Source of the DNA: Theropithecus gelada
Taxonomy: Eukaryota > Chordata > Mammalia > Primates > Cercopithecidae
Reading direction: 5' to 3'
Assembly: GCF_003255815.1 (NCBI RefSeq)
Contig: NC_037681.1
Coordinates: 71,854,338-71,918,337 of the forward strand
DNA: 64,000 nucleotides
A program made the position numbers and the translations under genes. Shown piece after piece: positions 1 through 11,798 of this stretch. Below the pieces are notes generated by a model. That model was given only the letters and a program-made list of their open reading frames with translations. It did no database searches and had not been told where the DNA came from. Every line of letters starts with the position of its first letter. Positions within the stretch are counted from its first letter, which is position 1.

Positions 1-680
1 GTATCTCCTAAGAAGAGTATTATCTATGTAACCACAGTATTATTATCAAAAGTGGGAAATTTAACATGGAAGCAACTACTGCCTATTATATAGTCTGTGA
101 CCAATTACATCAACAGTCTTAATAATGGTTTATAGCTATTTCATTCCTACTCCTGGATCCAATCCAGAATCATACATTATATTTAAGTTATGTTTCTTCA
201 GTTTTTTTTTTTTTTAATTTAGAAGAGATCCATCTTTGTTTCTAAACCATATTCTTTTGTTTGCGTTTTAGAACTACAAGTTGGTTATAAGTTATATAAC
301 CTTGATTTGGTTTTTCTTTGATGTTTCCTTGATAAAATTTAGATTACCTATTTGGCTGGAACACCACAAACTGATATCTCCTTCTCTCTGTGTTGTATCA
401 GGAAGTACATGATGTCGGTTTATTCCAATACTATTTATGTTAATTTTGATAATATCATTTCCCTCAAGTTTTGGTATGCATTGATAATTTTTAAACCTCA
501 TTTCCATATTATTTTTACTCTAAAGAATATAATAACTTAAGCATGTTTATTTATTTATTTCAGTATGAACTCCTGGGTTCTTATTTTATTGAATAAGCTA
601 TAGTTCATTACTACCCTTATTTAATTTGATGGTCAAAATATGTTTAGGTTTTTTATATATTCCTATTATTCTTTGAGCAT
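1..680. other. AT-rich sequence, nothing recognised
   Basis: I recognise no repeat family, exon or RNA gene here. Open frames are short, overlap on both strands and have low-complexity translations. Confidence 0.5.
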
Positions 681-706
681 TGTTTTGTTTGTTTGTTTGT
701 TTGTTT
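681..706. repeat. (TTTG)n microsatellite
   Basis: About six tandem TTTG units are visible in the line of Gs and Ts. There is no adjoining Alu or L1 body, so this is not obviously the tail of a recognisable retrotransposon. Confidence 0.8.
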
Positions 707-893
707 CTGGTTCAGCAAGACGTTCCAAGATAAATTACTTTATATACCTCACCCTGAAATCACCCTTTTATCTATTAATAAAGAATGCCAAAAACCACTC
801 ATTTTTAAATGAATGATTAGAAGAGAAATATATGTGAAGGACCCTTTTAAACAAAAAATTATTAAAAATAATATCTTTCACATTATAAGTTTT

Positions 894-900
<7 letters not shown>

Positions 901-924
<24 letters not shown>

Positions 925-936
925 TATATATGTATA
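901..936. repeat. (CA)n / (TA)n compound microsatellite
   Basis: An uninterrupted CA run of about a dozen units follows 'catacata' and passes into 'tatatatgtata'. It is a likely length-polymorphic locus. A 60-codon open frame crosses it and is an artefact of the repeat. Confidence 0.85.
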
Positions 937-3900
937 TCTTATTTTCTTTCTTCTTTCAAGCACATTCCTTTCTCTGCTTTTTCTCTCCTTTCTGACCCCT
1001 ATTCCAACTCCTGGATTATGGGAATAATAAGATTAAACCTTTACCAAAGATAAACAAACAAAGCTTTTGTTTTCCTCCTTGTACAAATCTCCAAGGGAAG
1101 AAATCTTTACATGCCTAGCTACCTGCTTAGCATTTTTATGTGTTTTAGAGGTGAGGGAGTAGACAAACAATACACATAAATTAATGTACCAATAAATTAT
1201 CTTGTCCCAGCTCTTTTTCTTATATCAAGATATCATTTTTGCTCGCTGTTTTGATAAATAAATATCCAACACATTGCTGCATATTTGTATGCGATTAGAA
1301 ACATCAGATTCAGCAGGGGTCGACTCTGTGTAAAATTGCTTTCCTGCTGCCCCGGGTTCTTGTGAAACAAAGCCAGTGAGTAAATCAATTCATTCTAAGT
1401 ATCTATGAATTTTAAATGTTCACCTTTTTCAGGAAATGGACTTACACAATGAAAGAGTATAATGCTTAACTTTAAGAAATGAAACTCTAATTGTGGATAT
1501 CTGGGGAAACATTGTTTGGAGAAAGATCAGGACTGTTAGAGAAACAAAACCTGTTTTAAAAGATCGGAAGTCTCAACACATCCACCTATTTTTTAAATAG
1601 GCCTGAGTCTCAAGGACTGAGTAGCATTTCCGAAATGGGAATTGTTTAATTAACACAATTTAGGACAGATAATAATGCTCTGCTGAGCTATAAAGACAGA
1701 AGATATAGGTTTGTGGACAGGAATTCAACCCATCTGGAGGGTATTCCCAGAGCCAGTGCTGAATGACTAATGGGGATTCCCATTTGGATAATTTTTGCTT
1801 TCAGGTGGCAAAATGGGTCTTCTCTTTGCACTAGGGGTTTAGAACCTGGAATCCTGGCAAAGCATGAAAGTACTTCTGTTCATGTGGAAACAGACAGAGC
1901 TGGGAATTAACATTCATTTTGTAATTTCCTCAGGGATGAAGTAGGCTCAATTATCTGCATGAAAGGTAGCTGTCTCTGGAAAAGCTAAAGATGATGATTT
2001 CTGCATTTCCTCACTTAATATGCACCAAGAAATGGACTTTGACCTTTGGAGAGTACAGCTTTCATTTATTGGGTAATGAAGCAATTTGCCGTCAAATTGT
2101 TTCATCAGATGCTATTAGTCACCTGGGATACAGTGGATAAGGATTTTAATTTTATTATTTTCAAGGGACAAGAGTTTGGGGACGGAGCTTAATTTAGGAA
2201 GACACAGTACAGTATGCATTTTCTGTAGATTCCTAAGAAAGAGTATTTTAATTATTTGAGATGATGAGTTATAAAAGATCTTGTGAGTTGATTTACTTTT
2301 CGTAAACCCTTTGGCTTGATAGCAGGAGGTCAAGTTCCAAATGATAATTTTACCTCTATGGCAGCTAGACTGTCAAAGAAACCCTTGCAGAAGAAACCTC
2401 TTCACAAAAAAGAACGACTCACATCCATTGAACAATGCTTCAACTTAAACCATTCAATTTTCTTTCCATTCAGGGTTCAGCTCAGTGTAACTCATGGACG
2501 GTACCTTAGAGTCAGATACATTTACCTGAGTGGACTCAAAATTGGAGAAACTGTTGTTTCTACCTAAAAGAATTCCCTTGAGTCTGTATCATCTAGACAC
2601 AAGTTGATACTTAATTCAAATGACAGTAAAACTCATTATCTATTTCAATGTGAACACCAGCTATTCCATCTAGATATATGGTATCCAAGGCATTTAAATT
2701 TATCCACAATAAGCAATGTACATTAACTATGTATTAGGATCTTACTTGAGAGTAAAACCTGTATTGTCTAATTCCATCAAAAATCAACTTAAAACTACCT
2801 TAAGATAAAATCATGGCCTGATTCGTCTGCTGGATATTTTAATGTTTTCTCTATATCAAATTACAGCCTCAGAGTGTTACAAACTCAGGTCTTGTTGGTT
2901 TAGAGTCCTTCCAAAGTATTCTCTTTGGCCTAATATCTATATAAATTTTAGTAGGACTGATATCAGAAAAGGTCTTATCATAAACATTTCTTCCACAATC
3001 CTACTATTCAAAATATTGCCATTGTTGTTGGTAAAGGTCTTCAAAAGAAACTTTCATTATATTTAACATAAGAAAAAAGTTTTCAAAACTACATTCTTAT
3101 CAACTAAGATTAATTAGAATTCTGTAATATTGAAGTTTTCCATTTGTCTTCATTTGCAGAAAGTATGAGTATAAATAAATATTTAATCACTCATATTTTA
3201 ATGTATCTTTTTTTCATTTATATTTTCTATTTAATTTTGGTATTGTATGTTGCTCTTGACTTTGTCTTTTTAAAAAATTATCTCATAAATTTTGGAGATA
3301 TGTAGGGAGTGTATATTTTATAAAAATACATTCATCAAAATAATAGTAAAGTAAAATTACCATAATCTTTATTCAAAGTAAATTGCAAACATACAACTTA
3401 AGTGTTTTTTAAGCAAGGGAAGATGGAGGGAATGGGTGGGAAGATTACTAAAATTTCTTAGTCTATTTTTAGCTTTCCTTCTTCCCTCCTGTATAAAATT
3501 TAGCTATTTACTAACCTAAAATATTGATCAAGGAATAACTTCCAAAATGTGCTTAGGATTTACTCTTCACAGTTTATTACAGTATTTGTCTGATAGCTAA
3601 TATGGAAGGCTAACATTGCTTACAACGTAGTAGTCGTGAGTTCAGTTCTGGAATGAACCATTTACATTTGCTTTAGTCCACCACCTCAAGCAGGCCCTAT
3701 ATCTTTAGCTAATATTTTGCAAATGTGCAAGTCAGATATTAGGTAATAAAACAATGAAGTATTTAAATGTGCAGATCTAAAAAATACTGGATATAAAACA
3801 ATCAAGTATTTTAATGTGCAAATCTTAAAAAATATACAAATAATATAGTCTTATTTTAATGTAGTCAAAAATTTATGTCAGTGGTTAATTTTATCCAGAA

Positions 3901-4784
3901 CTAGAATATCAATGTGTGGTAAAAACTAAAAATATAAGAGTAGTGGAAAATATTTGTCTGTCGCTGCTGATAATCGTTGATTGACTGTAGAATCATATTC
4001 TTTCTAATAAGTAGTTAACAGGCTTAACGCTACTGTGTTAATATTGTGACATTATACCTCTAAGTAGCATTGTTTCAGATAATCACCACTTATCCTTCCT
4101 CCACCACAATTTATTGATTTTTACGTATCTACCTTCCTAGATCATAGGATTAACAATATAGAATATTCAAAGTGTTAACCATTTAAATCTCTTGAAGGAG
4201 AATATCACTTTGATCTCAGCAATATAATTGTTATTAAATTTTTTATTTAAGACACGTTTGTCAAAGACTGCCTCAAGAGCTTAGGATCCATCCTTTGTTA
4301 CAACTATTATGTGGATCAAGTCAGACAATCAGATAAGAATGTAGTTAGAGCAGATTGAACAGTGATAAGCATATCAATCTATAAATTGTTTATACCAATT
4401 AAACCATTGGGATAGATTGAGGAAAATTATACACAAAAGTGTGAGAATAAAAGTTTTTCAGTATGAAAATTTATGACAAAGCAAATTATTCAGCTCCAAA
4501 AATATTTGGTTTAAATTAAAGAATTGATATTTAAATATTCAAGAATAAAATATTAAAAAGAGTCTTCATAAGTGTTAGGTATTTTATCAGCTTACTTTGG
4601 TTTCATTTTCCAATTTTTAAAAATATTTAGGAAATCATTTCTACCATCCCCAAATTCTAATTCTTATAGATTCATTAGTGTTGAACCAGATTTTTTTCAT
4701 GCTTCAGTTCTTTGTATATGCATTTTTTTCAGATACATTAAACAAACAAAAAACTTAAAGAAATAAAATATTTTCAACAGTTAG
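937..4784. other. Long unrecognised AT-rich stretch
   Basis: Almost 3.9 kb in which I recognise no interspersed repeat, exon, splice-site pair or RNA gene. The longest open frame (2316-2567, plus, 83 codons) overlaps an equally open minus-strand frame and resembles no family I know. Very old, eroded repeats could be present and would need an alignment search to see. Confidence 0.45.
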
Positions 4785-4848
4785 CGTAAGGATAGTAATG
4801 AAACTGTAGCAATCAGACAAAAGCAGACCTAGGTTTAAATCCTGTCTA
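4785..4848 (+). repeat. Possible MIR 5' fragment interrupted by an L1
   Basis: The segment around 4822-4845 resembles the start of a MIR core (an 'agacctaggtttaaatcc' type motif). The L1 at 4849 was then inserted into it; the sequence resumes at about 5682. This rests on a short motif, so it is tentative. Confidence 0.3.
4837..4848. repeat. L1 target site duplication, left copy
   Basis: The 12-bp sequence aaatcctgtcta is repeated exactly at 5670-5681, directly after the L1 A-rich tail. Confidence 0.9.
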
Positions 4849-5669
4849 ATTCATACAGCCAACAGACACATGAAAAAAATGCTCATCATCACTGGCCATC
4901 AGAGAAATGCAAATCAAAACCACAATGAGATACCATCTCACACCAGTAAAAATGGCAATCATTAAAAAGTCAGGAAACAACAGATGCTGGAGAGGATGTG
5001 GAGAAATAGGAACACTTTTACACTGTTGGTGGGATTGTAAACTAGTTCAACCATTATGGAAAACAGTATGGCGATTCCTCAAGGATCTAGAACTAGAAGT
5101 ACCATATGACCCAGCCATCCCATTACTGGGTATATACCCAAAGGATTATAAATCATGCTGCTATAAAGACACATGCACACGTATGTTTATTGCGGCACTA
5201 TTCACAATTGCAAAGACTTGGAATCAACCCAAATGTCCATCAGTGACAGACTGGATTAAGAAAATGTGGCACATATACACCATGGAATACTATGCAGCCA
5301 TAAAAAAGGATGAGTTTGTGTCCTTTGTAGGGACATGGATGCAGCTGGAAACCATCATTCTCAGCAAACTATCGCAAGAACAGAAAACCAAACACCGCAT
5401 GTTCTCACTCATAGGTGGGAACTGAACAATGAGATCACTTGGACTCGGGAAGGGGAACATCACACACTAGGGCCTATTGTGGGGTGGGAGGAGGGGGGAG
5501 GGATTGCATTGGGAGTTATACCTGATGTAAATGACGAGTTGATGGGTGCTGACGAGTTGATGGGTGCAGCACGCCAACATGGCACAGGTATACATATGTA
5601 ACAAACCTGCACGTTATCCACATGTACCCTAGAACTTAAAGCATAATTAAAAAAAATAAGAATAAAAAA
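4849..5669 (+). mobile_element. Young 5'-truncated L1 (ORF2 C-terminus plus 3' UTR)
   Basis: This is the last 0.8 kb of an L1 in sense orientation. From 4907 to 5425 a 172-codon frame is open and reads as the cysteine-rich C-terminal end of the ORF2 protein: the C-x3-C-x7-H-x4-C pattern is visible near the start (CWRGCGEIGTLLHCWWDC), and the frame ends MFSLIGGN, the usual ORF2 terminus. Upstream, a seventh A in the run at 4873-4879 shifts the frame, so only the end is open. A G-rich 3' UTR follows (about 5426-5645), then an A-rich tail interrupted by T and G. A perfect 12-bp TSD (aaatcctgtcta) flanks it at 4837-4848 and 5670-5681, which marks a complete target-primed insertion truncated at its 5' end. 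It cannot encode a working retrotransposon. The lack of stops in 172 codons and the perfect TSD imply a fairly young insertion of the L1PA lineage. Confidence 0.93.
5533..5568 (+). repeat. 18-bp tandem duplication inside the L1 3' UTR
   Basis: The unit gacgagttgatgggtgct (5533-5550) is followed at once by a copy differing in its last base (5551-5568). The L1 at the right end of the window has this segment only once, so the duplication is private to this copy or to its source element. Confidence 0.9.
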
Positions 5670-5681
5670 AAATCCTGTCTA

Positions 5682-5903
5682 TACTAACTTTAAGACATGG
5701 ATAATCCATTAGACATTAGGTCTTAATTCCAAACGTTTTTGATTTTTGTTTAACATGGAGAGAATATAATAAAATGTTATATGCTAAATATAAAAATTCA
5801 GTGAGATGGGGAAGGAATATTTGTTTGTTTTGTTCATTGCTCTATCACTACTGCTTATAATAGTTCATGACATTCACTAGGAATCTCAGTCTCTCTTTTG
5901 ACT
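5682..5903. other. Flank after the L1, nothing recognised
   Basis: AT-rich sequence with no recognisable element, apart from possible continuation of the eroded MIR that the L1 interrupted. Confidence 0.4.
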
Positions 5904-6222
5904 CCTGTGACAGAATAATAGAATACCTGGGACTAAATAATGTATAATACACAGAAATTTATTGTTTATACGTCTGGAGGCTGGAAAGTCCAAGATTGAG
6001 GGACCAACATGTGGTGAGGACCTTCAGGCTGCATATGACAGAAGGCAGAAGTACAAGGGAGGGCAAGAGAGCAAGAGGCAGACAAACTCACCTTTTTATA
6101 AGGCCACCAATCTCATCCATCCATCATACCCTAAACACCTCTTAAACACCACATGTCTCAATACTATTATATAACAATTATATTTCAACATTAGTTTTGG
6201 AGGGGATATTTAAACCACAGCT
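5904..6222 (-). mobile_element. MaLR/MLT1-like LTR remnant
   Basis: On the plus strand the segment reads like the reverse complement of an ERVL-MaLR LTR. There is an 'acagaaatttatt' block (the inverse of the polyadenylation region), 'tctggaggctggaaagtcca', a purine-rich middle, and 'tttttataaggccaccaatc' near the other end. It is diverged and I see no clean TSD. The subfamily cannot be set by eye. Confidence 0.55.
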
Positions 6223-6232
6223 GGAGTAGGTA

Positions 6233-6298
6233 TTCTTGATAGATAGGTAGACAGACATAGAGAGATAGATAGAGATAGAGATATATAGATAGAGACAT
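6233..6298. repeat. Interrupted (GATA)n/(GACA)n microsatellite
   Basis: GATA and AGAGATA units repeat over about 65 bp with several point interruptions, so this is probably an ageing microsatellite. Confidence 0.8.
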
Positions 6299-6469
6299 CT
6301 TGCAGTCATAGCATACATTAAGTAGTTAATAGATGCTAGTTTCTGCTTTCATTTAAGACTTTATTCTCTTCACAGTGGAGTTGTTTAGTCTTATTTAGAA
6401 GTAGTTACTAATCACTGGAGAGAATAACTTCTGAACTTATAATGCTCTCAGTCAGAAATAAAAGAAATC

Positions 6470-6603
6470 GGGAGGCTGAGGCAGGAGAATGGCGTAAACC
6501 CGGGAGGCGGAGCTTGCAGTGAGCTGAGATCCGGCCACTGCACTCCAGCCTGGGCGACAGAGCAAGACTCCGTCTCCCAAAAAAAAAAAATAAATAAATA
6601 AAT
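6470..6603 (+). mobile_element. 5'-truncated AluY-lineage element, right monomer only
   Basis: Only about 105 nt of the Alu right monomer is present, starting at 'gggaggctgaggcaggag', then an A tail that becomes (TAAA)n. A perfect 14-bp TSD, aaataaaagaaatc, lies at 6456-6469 and 6604-6617, so this is a genuine short insertion and not a later deletion. The diagnostic 'gagatccggccactg' at 6526-6540 replaces the usual 'gagatcgcgccactg'. I know this variant from Old World monkey AluY lineages. Overlapping minus-strand open frames across it are antisense Alu and not genes. Confidence 0.92.
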
Positions 6604-6617
6604 AAATAAAAGAAATC

Positions 6618-6865
6618 ATGCATATACCTGATGCACAGAACACTCTGAAGTTTGACATAAAAACTCAAAGGAACACATGTCTTACTGGACATCTTTATAA
6701 CCTGTAGTCTTAGCTTCAGGAAGGATGGCATGTGCTGCTGCAGCAGGTAGGCTGGAGAACAGGGAACTGACGTTGCTCTGCCACTAGGAGATGAGGTCAG
6801 TTCTTTGGTGCTAAGAAGCAGCAAGATCTATGAGCAAGCAATCAGATCATATTATTATTTTGTCT
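6618..6865. other. Unrecognised flank
   Basis: No repeat family, exon or RNA gene recognised. Confidence 0.4.
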
Positions 6866-6992
6866 GTTTAGTGTTTCATTTATTCATTAAACAATCAAAT
6901 AGTGATCATTTAGGATGTACTAGGTATGGGTTTACATATATAAATAAGATAAAAAAGATTCCTGCCCTTCAGAATCTCACAGTTAGATGGTT
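6866..6992 (+). repeat. Possible old L2/MIR-type fragment
   Basis: The text runs like the widespread ancient motif for tattgagcacctactatgtg followed by 'cctgcccttcagaatctcacag'. Here it is strongly diverged. The family call is uncertain. Confidence 0.35.
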
Positions 6993-9066
6993 GGACTTGT
7001 CCTTATTTACAAATCCCTTAAGAATTCATCTTAGTGAATGCCTTTTCTTCTTCAAAACAATCTGTGATATTTATTTTAACTTGATTTAATCTTCATAAAA
7101 GTGTTGGGCTGGGGGAATAGAGTGAGTTCTGTTTGCTTAGTAACTCTCTTCTGTTGAGCATGTGTAAACTGTTGATGGAAAATAAATAGCCAAAACCTTT
7201 GAGTGAGTCCAGCTTCTCAGAGTTACTGAGTTCCTCTTGTAGTGGAAAGTATCTCTACCATGAAGTCATAAAGTGATACATTTTTATGAAACCCTCACCT
7301 TATCCACTATATGGAAGAAGTGACATTTCGTTTAACATTAAATAATAAGTAATGTTTAAAATGACATGACTGAATGTACCTGCTAGAGATGGCAGGCAGC
7401 CAGCCAGAAGATATGTATTTTTTTTTTTATCATTCACTCTGAGAAATAACTTAGTAAAAGGGAAAAAATAACTTCCTAAAAACAACATTTTTTATAACCC
7501 ATGGATAAAAAGTAATAGCTCTTTGTAATAATAATTAATATTCACAGAATTGCTGTAATGAGGATCTTGCACATATGTAAAATATTATGGAAAGGGGAAA
7601 TCCTGTATCTTTCCCCTGATTCCTGAAATTGGCCAAATTATTTATACCACTTGGAAACCAAGGACATTTAAACGCTTGTTTGCTCTTTTAACGTGACACA
7701 AGAATTTTTGAAATGCTACCCGTAAACTGAAAGATAGACAGTGTTCCATGTCCTTAGCTTTTACTGTGGAAGCTTCTCAGTCCTGGCAAGGATATGCTGC
7801 ATGTTTTAACCAGCCCAATTAATTCAGTATTAAAGTGGTGGGCTTTTTGTTTTTGTTGTTTTAATCAATTTGTTCTGTACAGTTTACAACTAAAATTAAT
7901 TCAGTATTCAGTTGGGATTCATTTTCAATTCAATTTCTTGACCAAATTGCATTTTTATATTAAATTACATTCTATGGATCTAAGTTGAGTGTGATTATAA
8001 TGATTAATAAGGCCATATAACTTCATAAATAACCATAATTGGCCACAGTGATTGGTAAGGTAAGTCCCATTATAAAGGATCTAATTTGAGAAATTGGAAA
8101 TAGGTAGGTGAGTGAAGGGCTTTTACATTCCCTTATCAGTGGTTTCTGGAAATAGCCATTAACCTAGTGGGACTACTATTTGTTCATTTGTAAACTTGTT
8201 TCACTTAGTGCAATCCTGCTGCTTTTTTAATGAATGAGTGACTAACAATACCAGTTTTCAAGTGCTGATTAAGATAGCAAGATAATAATAATAACCATAT
8301 AAACCGTATTTCCCAATAGAAAAGATATTTTTTTCTGCTCATGTCTGAGTATTTTAGAGAAGAACAGAAAGTAAAATGATGTTCTGTGTTCTAATCTAAA
8401 TACCTTATGAATCCCATTCATTTACACTTAAAACACTTAAGAACATGAAAGAATATGAAAAAAAACGTAACAGGAAAGAAATTTCATTATAGGACGTTTG
8501 GAATTAACTACTGTTTTAAAGTGAGATTGATTGTAAGAATGGATTACAAAATTTATATTGTATCTGCAGAAAATTTACGTAAACTTTTTCTTTCACGACT
8601 AAAGAATGGACGAGTAATTTCATTTTAGGATACTTTTGGTAATGTAAATATCTGGAGAAAGGAAAATAATAATCCTTTATTTTCCAGGTTGCCTTTGTAT
8701 AGCCCTTTCCTTCATATGTTTGCAGCCAAATGGTAGACACACAAAGTGGGGATGTGATACCCAGGCATTTAGGCTAGGTCGTTACTTTCAAAGCATTCAC
8801 CAGGCGAATCTGACAGCTATACTTCCTGGAGTTCTTGGAACTCATGCTGACAAGAAGGTAGATAGCATCAGAATAAGAAATGTGGGAATTAGGATACTTT
8901 TGGTTGCAAGTAACAAAACAAACAAATGAAGTAAAATGATAACAACTGCAAAACCTTATAATTGCTTACTATGGAAAAAGAATTGGTCAACAAAATTAGA
9001 ATAGCTTCAGCCACAGAAAGTATTTTATCTTAATTCCTTTGAAGTTCTCTTAGTTTTGTCCTATGT
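6993..9066. other. 2-kb unrecognised AT-rich stretch
   Basis: I see no repeat body, exon or RNA gene. A phrase near 8885-8920 (tactttttggttgcaagtaac-like) recalls an old mammalian repeat, but I cannot name it. The 69-codon frame at 8720-8929 has no recognisable domain. Confidence 0.4.
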
Positions 9067-9510
9067 TGCATTAGGTTCCTAGGGCTTTCCTAACGCAGAA
9101 CCACAAACTGGATGGCATAAAAAAAAAAAAAAAATTAGTTTTTCACAGCTCTGGAGTCTAGAAGTCTGAAACCAAGGTGTTTTCAGGGCCGTGCTCTCTC
9201 TGAAGGTTCTAGGGGAGAATCAGATCCATGCCTTTCTTTTAGCTTCTGGTGTTGTCAGCAATCCTTGACATTCTCATCTCTGTCTCCAACATCATGTGGC
9301 ATTTGCACTGTGTGTCAGTCTCAGTGTCCCTACTCTTCTTCTTATGAGGACAGTAATCATACTGGATTAGGACAGCCCTTGATGCCATATGATCTCATCT
9401 TAACTTGATTACATCTACAAAATCCTATTTTCACATAAAATCACATTCACTGGTACTGAGAGTTAACACTGCAACATAACTCTTGGAAGTGTGTAATCCA
9501 ACCCCCTATA
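9067..9510 (-). mobile_element. MLT1-type LTR (ERVL-MaLR)
   Basis: Read in reverse, this matches the familiar MLT1 order: start near 9510, then 'caagttaagatga' (inverse at 9410-9425), the stretch of LTR middle, 'ctccagagctgtga' and the end 'ccctaggaacctaatgca' at 9067-9084. An A run (9117-9135) has grown inside the former polyadenylation region. No internal retroviral sequence adjoins, so it is a solo LTR. Divergence is that of an ancient mammalian insertion. Confidence 0.8.
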
Positions 9511-11700
9511 TAATTACATTCATTCAGATTGAGTTCTCTAAAGGCTGTAGTAGTTCTAGGTATCACATACACACTTTCTAAAAACCATACTCTGCCCCTT
9601 GCCCTTTGATTACCATCTAGAGGAAGACAAAACCCCTGTCTCCCTGGTTATGAGAACAAAGTCCTGGGCTTCACTGTGGTTGGTCAAACTTAGGACTCTT
9701 GCTCTATTCTAAGGCTGTCAATTTTTGCCAAGCGAATTTGGTTTAGGTCTGCATTACCTGCTTATCTTTGTATGAATCACTTTGTTAAGGGGGTTAAGGT
9801 TACCCTGTTTCCTTTAGATGATATATGTGTTTGTCCGAGACAGGCAGGACAGCAGGCAGCTGCTACTTGTTGCAACCAAACCTCATGACTGCTACACAAA
9901 GATGGAAGATGTTATAGCATGTACATACACATATGCTGGTGTAATAACTATCATGTCTACTCTAAGAAATAAGACGTGGAATTTTCTGTAAATAACTATA
10001 CCAAGGATCATGAAAACAGTCCTGTGTGTGTATGTATGTGTACACATTGTATGTCCATATGAGTCTGTGTTTAAGTGCACTTATTGATTTATCCTAAGGC
10101 AGATGACTTTAATGTGTAGAGACCCTATAATTGAAAACTTCTCTTTTAAGGAGGTAGGTCTCTCCACCTATATTTCATTTGTTATTATATTAATTTAGTA
10201 TATCTTGAGATTATGCAAATTCTATATTAGCTTAAAGGAATGTTTAGATGAGACATGAAGATAAAACATTATTAGGTTTTAAATATACAGAGACCAGGTT
10301 TTTGAAATTTTCCTAAGTTTTCCATCTCAAAAAAGTCATCATTTGTGTAATTTTTTATAAAAACTAGAAAAATAATTATAGTAAAAATCATAAAATGAAA
10401 AAACAATGAAATATATAAATAAATTTAGTAAGCATGTATAACTGCAGGATACATTTTAAAATTTTCTATTTCTTCCACATGTATTCAAAAATCTAAAGTA
10501 GCTAAACATTTCTAAATCTGTGAATGTCCTTTATTTGTTTTCATGACAATTTAGTGACTTAAACCCATGTACTCTTTGATTATCATATTGCTTAAAAATT
10601 GATGCAGCTATGTCAAACTCAAAACAGCTGAAAAATAAATTAATGCTGCTAAAATTAATAGTGACAATTTGAATGCCCTAGATATACTATTTTCTTACCT
10701 GGATGCTAAGCACTCCTTATTCCAGCTGTATTGCATACTACCTGATGCTTGTGTGCCCTGAACCATTCCATCTTATTAGCTACTCCTTAGTAGGTTCACA
10801 CAATTCTGTTCCCATTAACTGAGTGGATTGCTAACCTAGTTTGTTTTGATATCAAACCATATATGCCAGTTTAATTTATTATTGTAATCTCATAATTTAA
10901 GTAATTATTATGCAAATGCATTAAATATGAGTGTGAAAAATATTTGTTCCAATGATGTGGTCTACTACTAACTTCTGTTCATTTAAATGGTTTACTTTGA
11001 ACCATTTGAAATGGTTCAATAACCATAAGTTCCTAAAATCAGCCACTCTCAAAATAGATGTGGGAGACAACTGTAAAGACTGAGAATTGTGTCCTGATGC
11101 CAATAGATTCTATGTACAGATAGCTTGGAAGTGCCTTTAAATTCTAGTTCCACTTAAAAGCAATTGAAATTGAAAGTCTTATGTAAAGTAATGTAACTGT
11201 GATTATGTAAGAAATACAAAGCCAGACAGTAATCAGTAGATGAACTTTCACTGAAATGTCCCAGGCTCTGTATGCTCTATATGAAATGGTGGCAATAAAT
11301 ATGATTAAATGTACATTATGTTTGTTTCATTTCTAGAAATTATTCTCTGGCATATAAACCTTTCTAATCAAGTAACAAGAAATTATTATTACATCAAACA
11401 GGAGTTATCCGCTTTCATTAAAACACATTCTCAAAGTTTACTTATTATATTGAGTTTTTGGATAAATTTGTTTTCTACTAAGGAGGGAGTTATATACACA
11501 ATACTCAGGTATGCAGGAAATATAACTTCTTTACGATACTTGACCTTAATTTTCATGACAGAGCATCATTTCTCAAGTAGAATAGCTGCATTTTCAGAGT
11601 TTGTTTCACCTTTTGCTAATTTTTTATCTAAGGTCTGAAGACTCCCAGTAAAGGGAGGGAGTCTCTTCTTCCACCTGAACATCTGTAAGCCAGCAGTTGC
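9511..11700. other. 2.2-kb unrecognised stretch
   Basis: No family recognised. It holds a TG-rich patch at about 10021-10045 and a 23-bp palindrome at 10997-11019. The 109-codon open frame at 11309-11638 has a low-complexity hydrophobic translation with no recognisable domain. Confidence 0.4.
10997..11019. repeat. 23-bp near-perfect palindrome
   Basis: ttgaaccattt and aaatggttcaa are exact inverse complements separated by one G. A related inverse copy (aaatggttta) lies just upstream at 10985-10994, so alternative hairpins are possible. Confidence 0.85.
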
Positions 11701-11798
11701 TTCACATAGGCTCCTGCTGCAGTTTCTTACTTTCTTATTAGATCTTGAAGGTTGTTTAATGAATTTGATTTCATTTGGTGGTTATAAAAACTAAAGAA

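Noticed and set aside
901..936. Regularly spaced repeats as a CRISPR array
   Set aside because: This and the other simple repeats are dinucleotide or tetranucleotide microsatellites without spacers, in primate DNA.
2316..2567. 83-codon plus-strand frame as a possible exon
   Set aside because: No domain resemblance, a long overlapping minus frame at its left edge, no convincing splice context, and length within chance for this much DNA.
4907..5425. 172-codon open frame on plus, the longest in the window
   Set aside because: It is the C-terminal part of L1 ORF2 in a 5'-truncated copy bounded by a TSD, not a host gene.
6408..6824. 138-codon minus-strand frame
   Set aside because: Its middle is antisense Alu plus the (TAAA)n tail read as Leu/Ile/Phe codons; the rest is unrelated flank.
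11309..11638. 109-codon plus-strand frame
   Set aside because: AT-rich, hydrophobic low-complexity translation with no family resemblance; consistent with chance.
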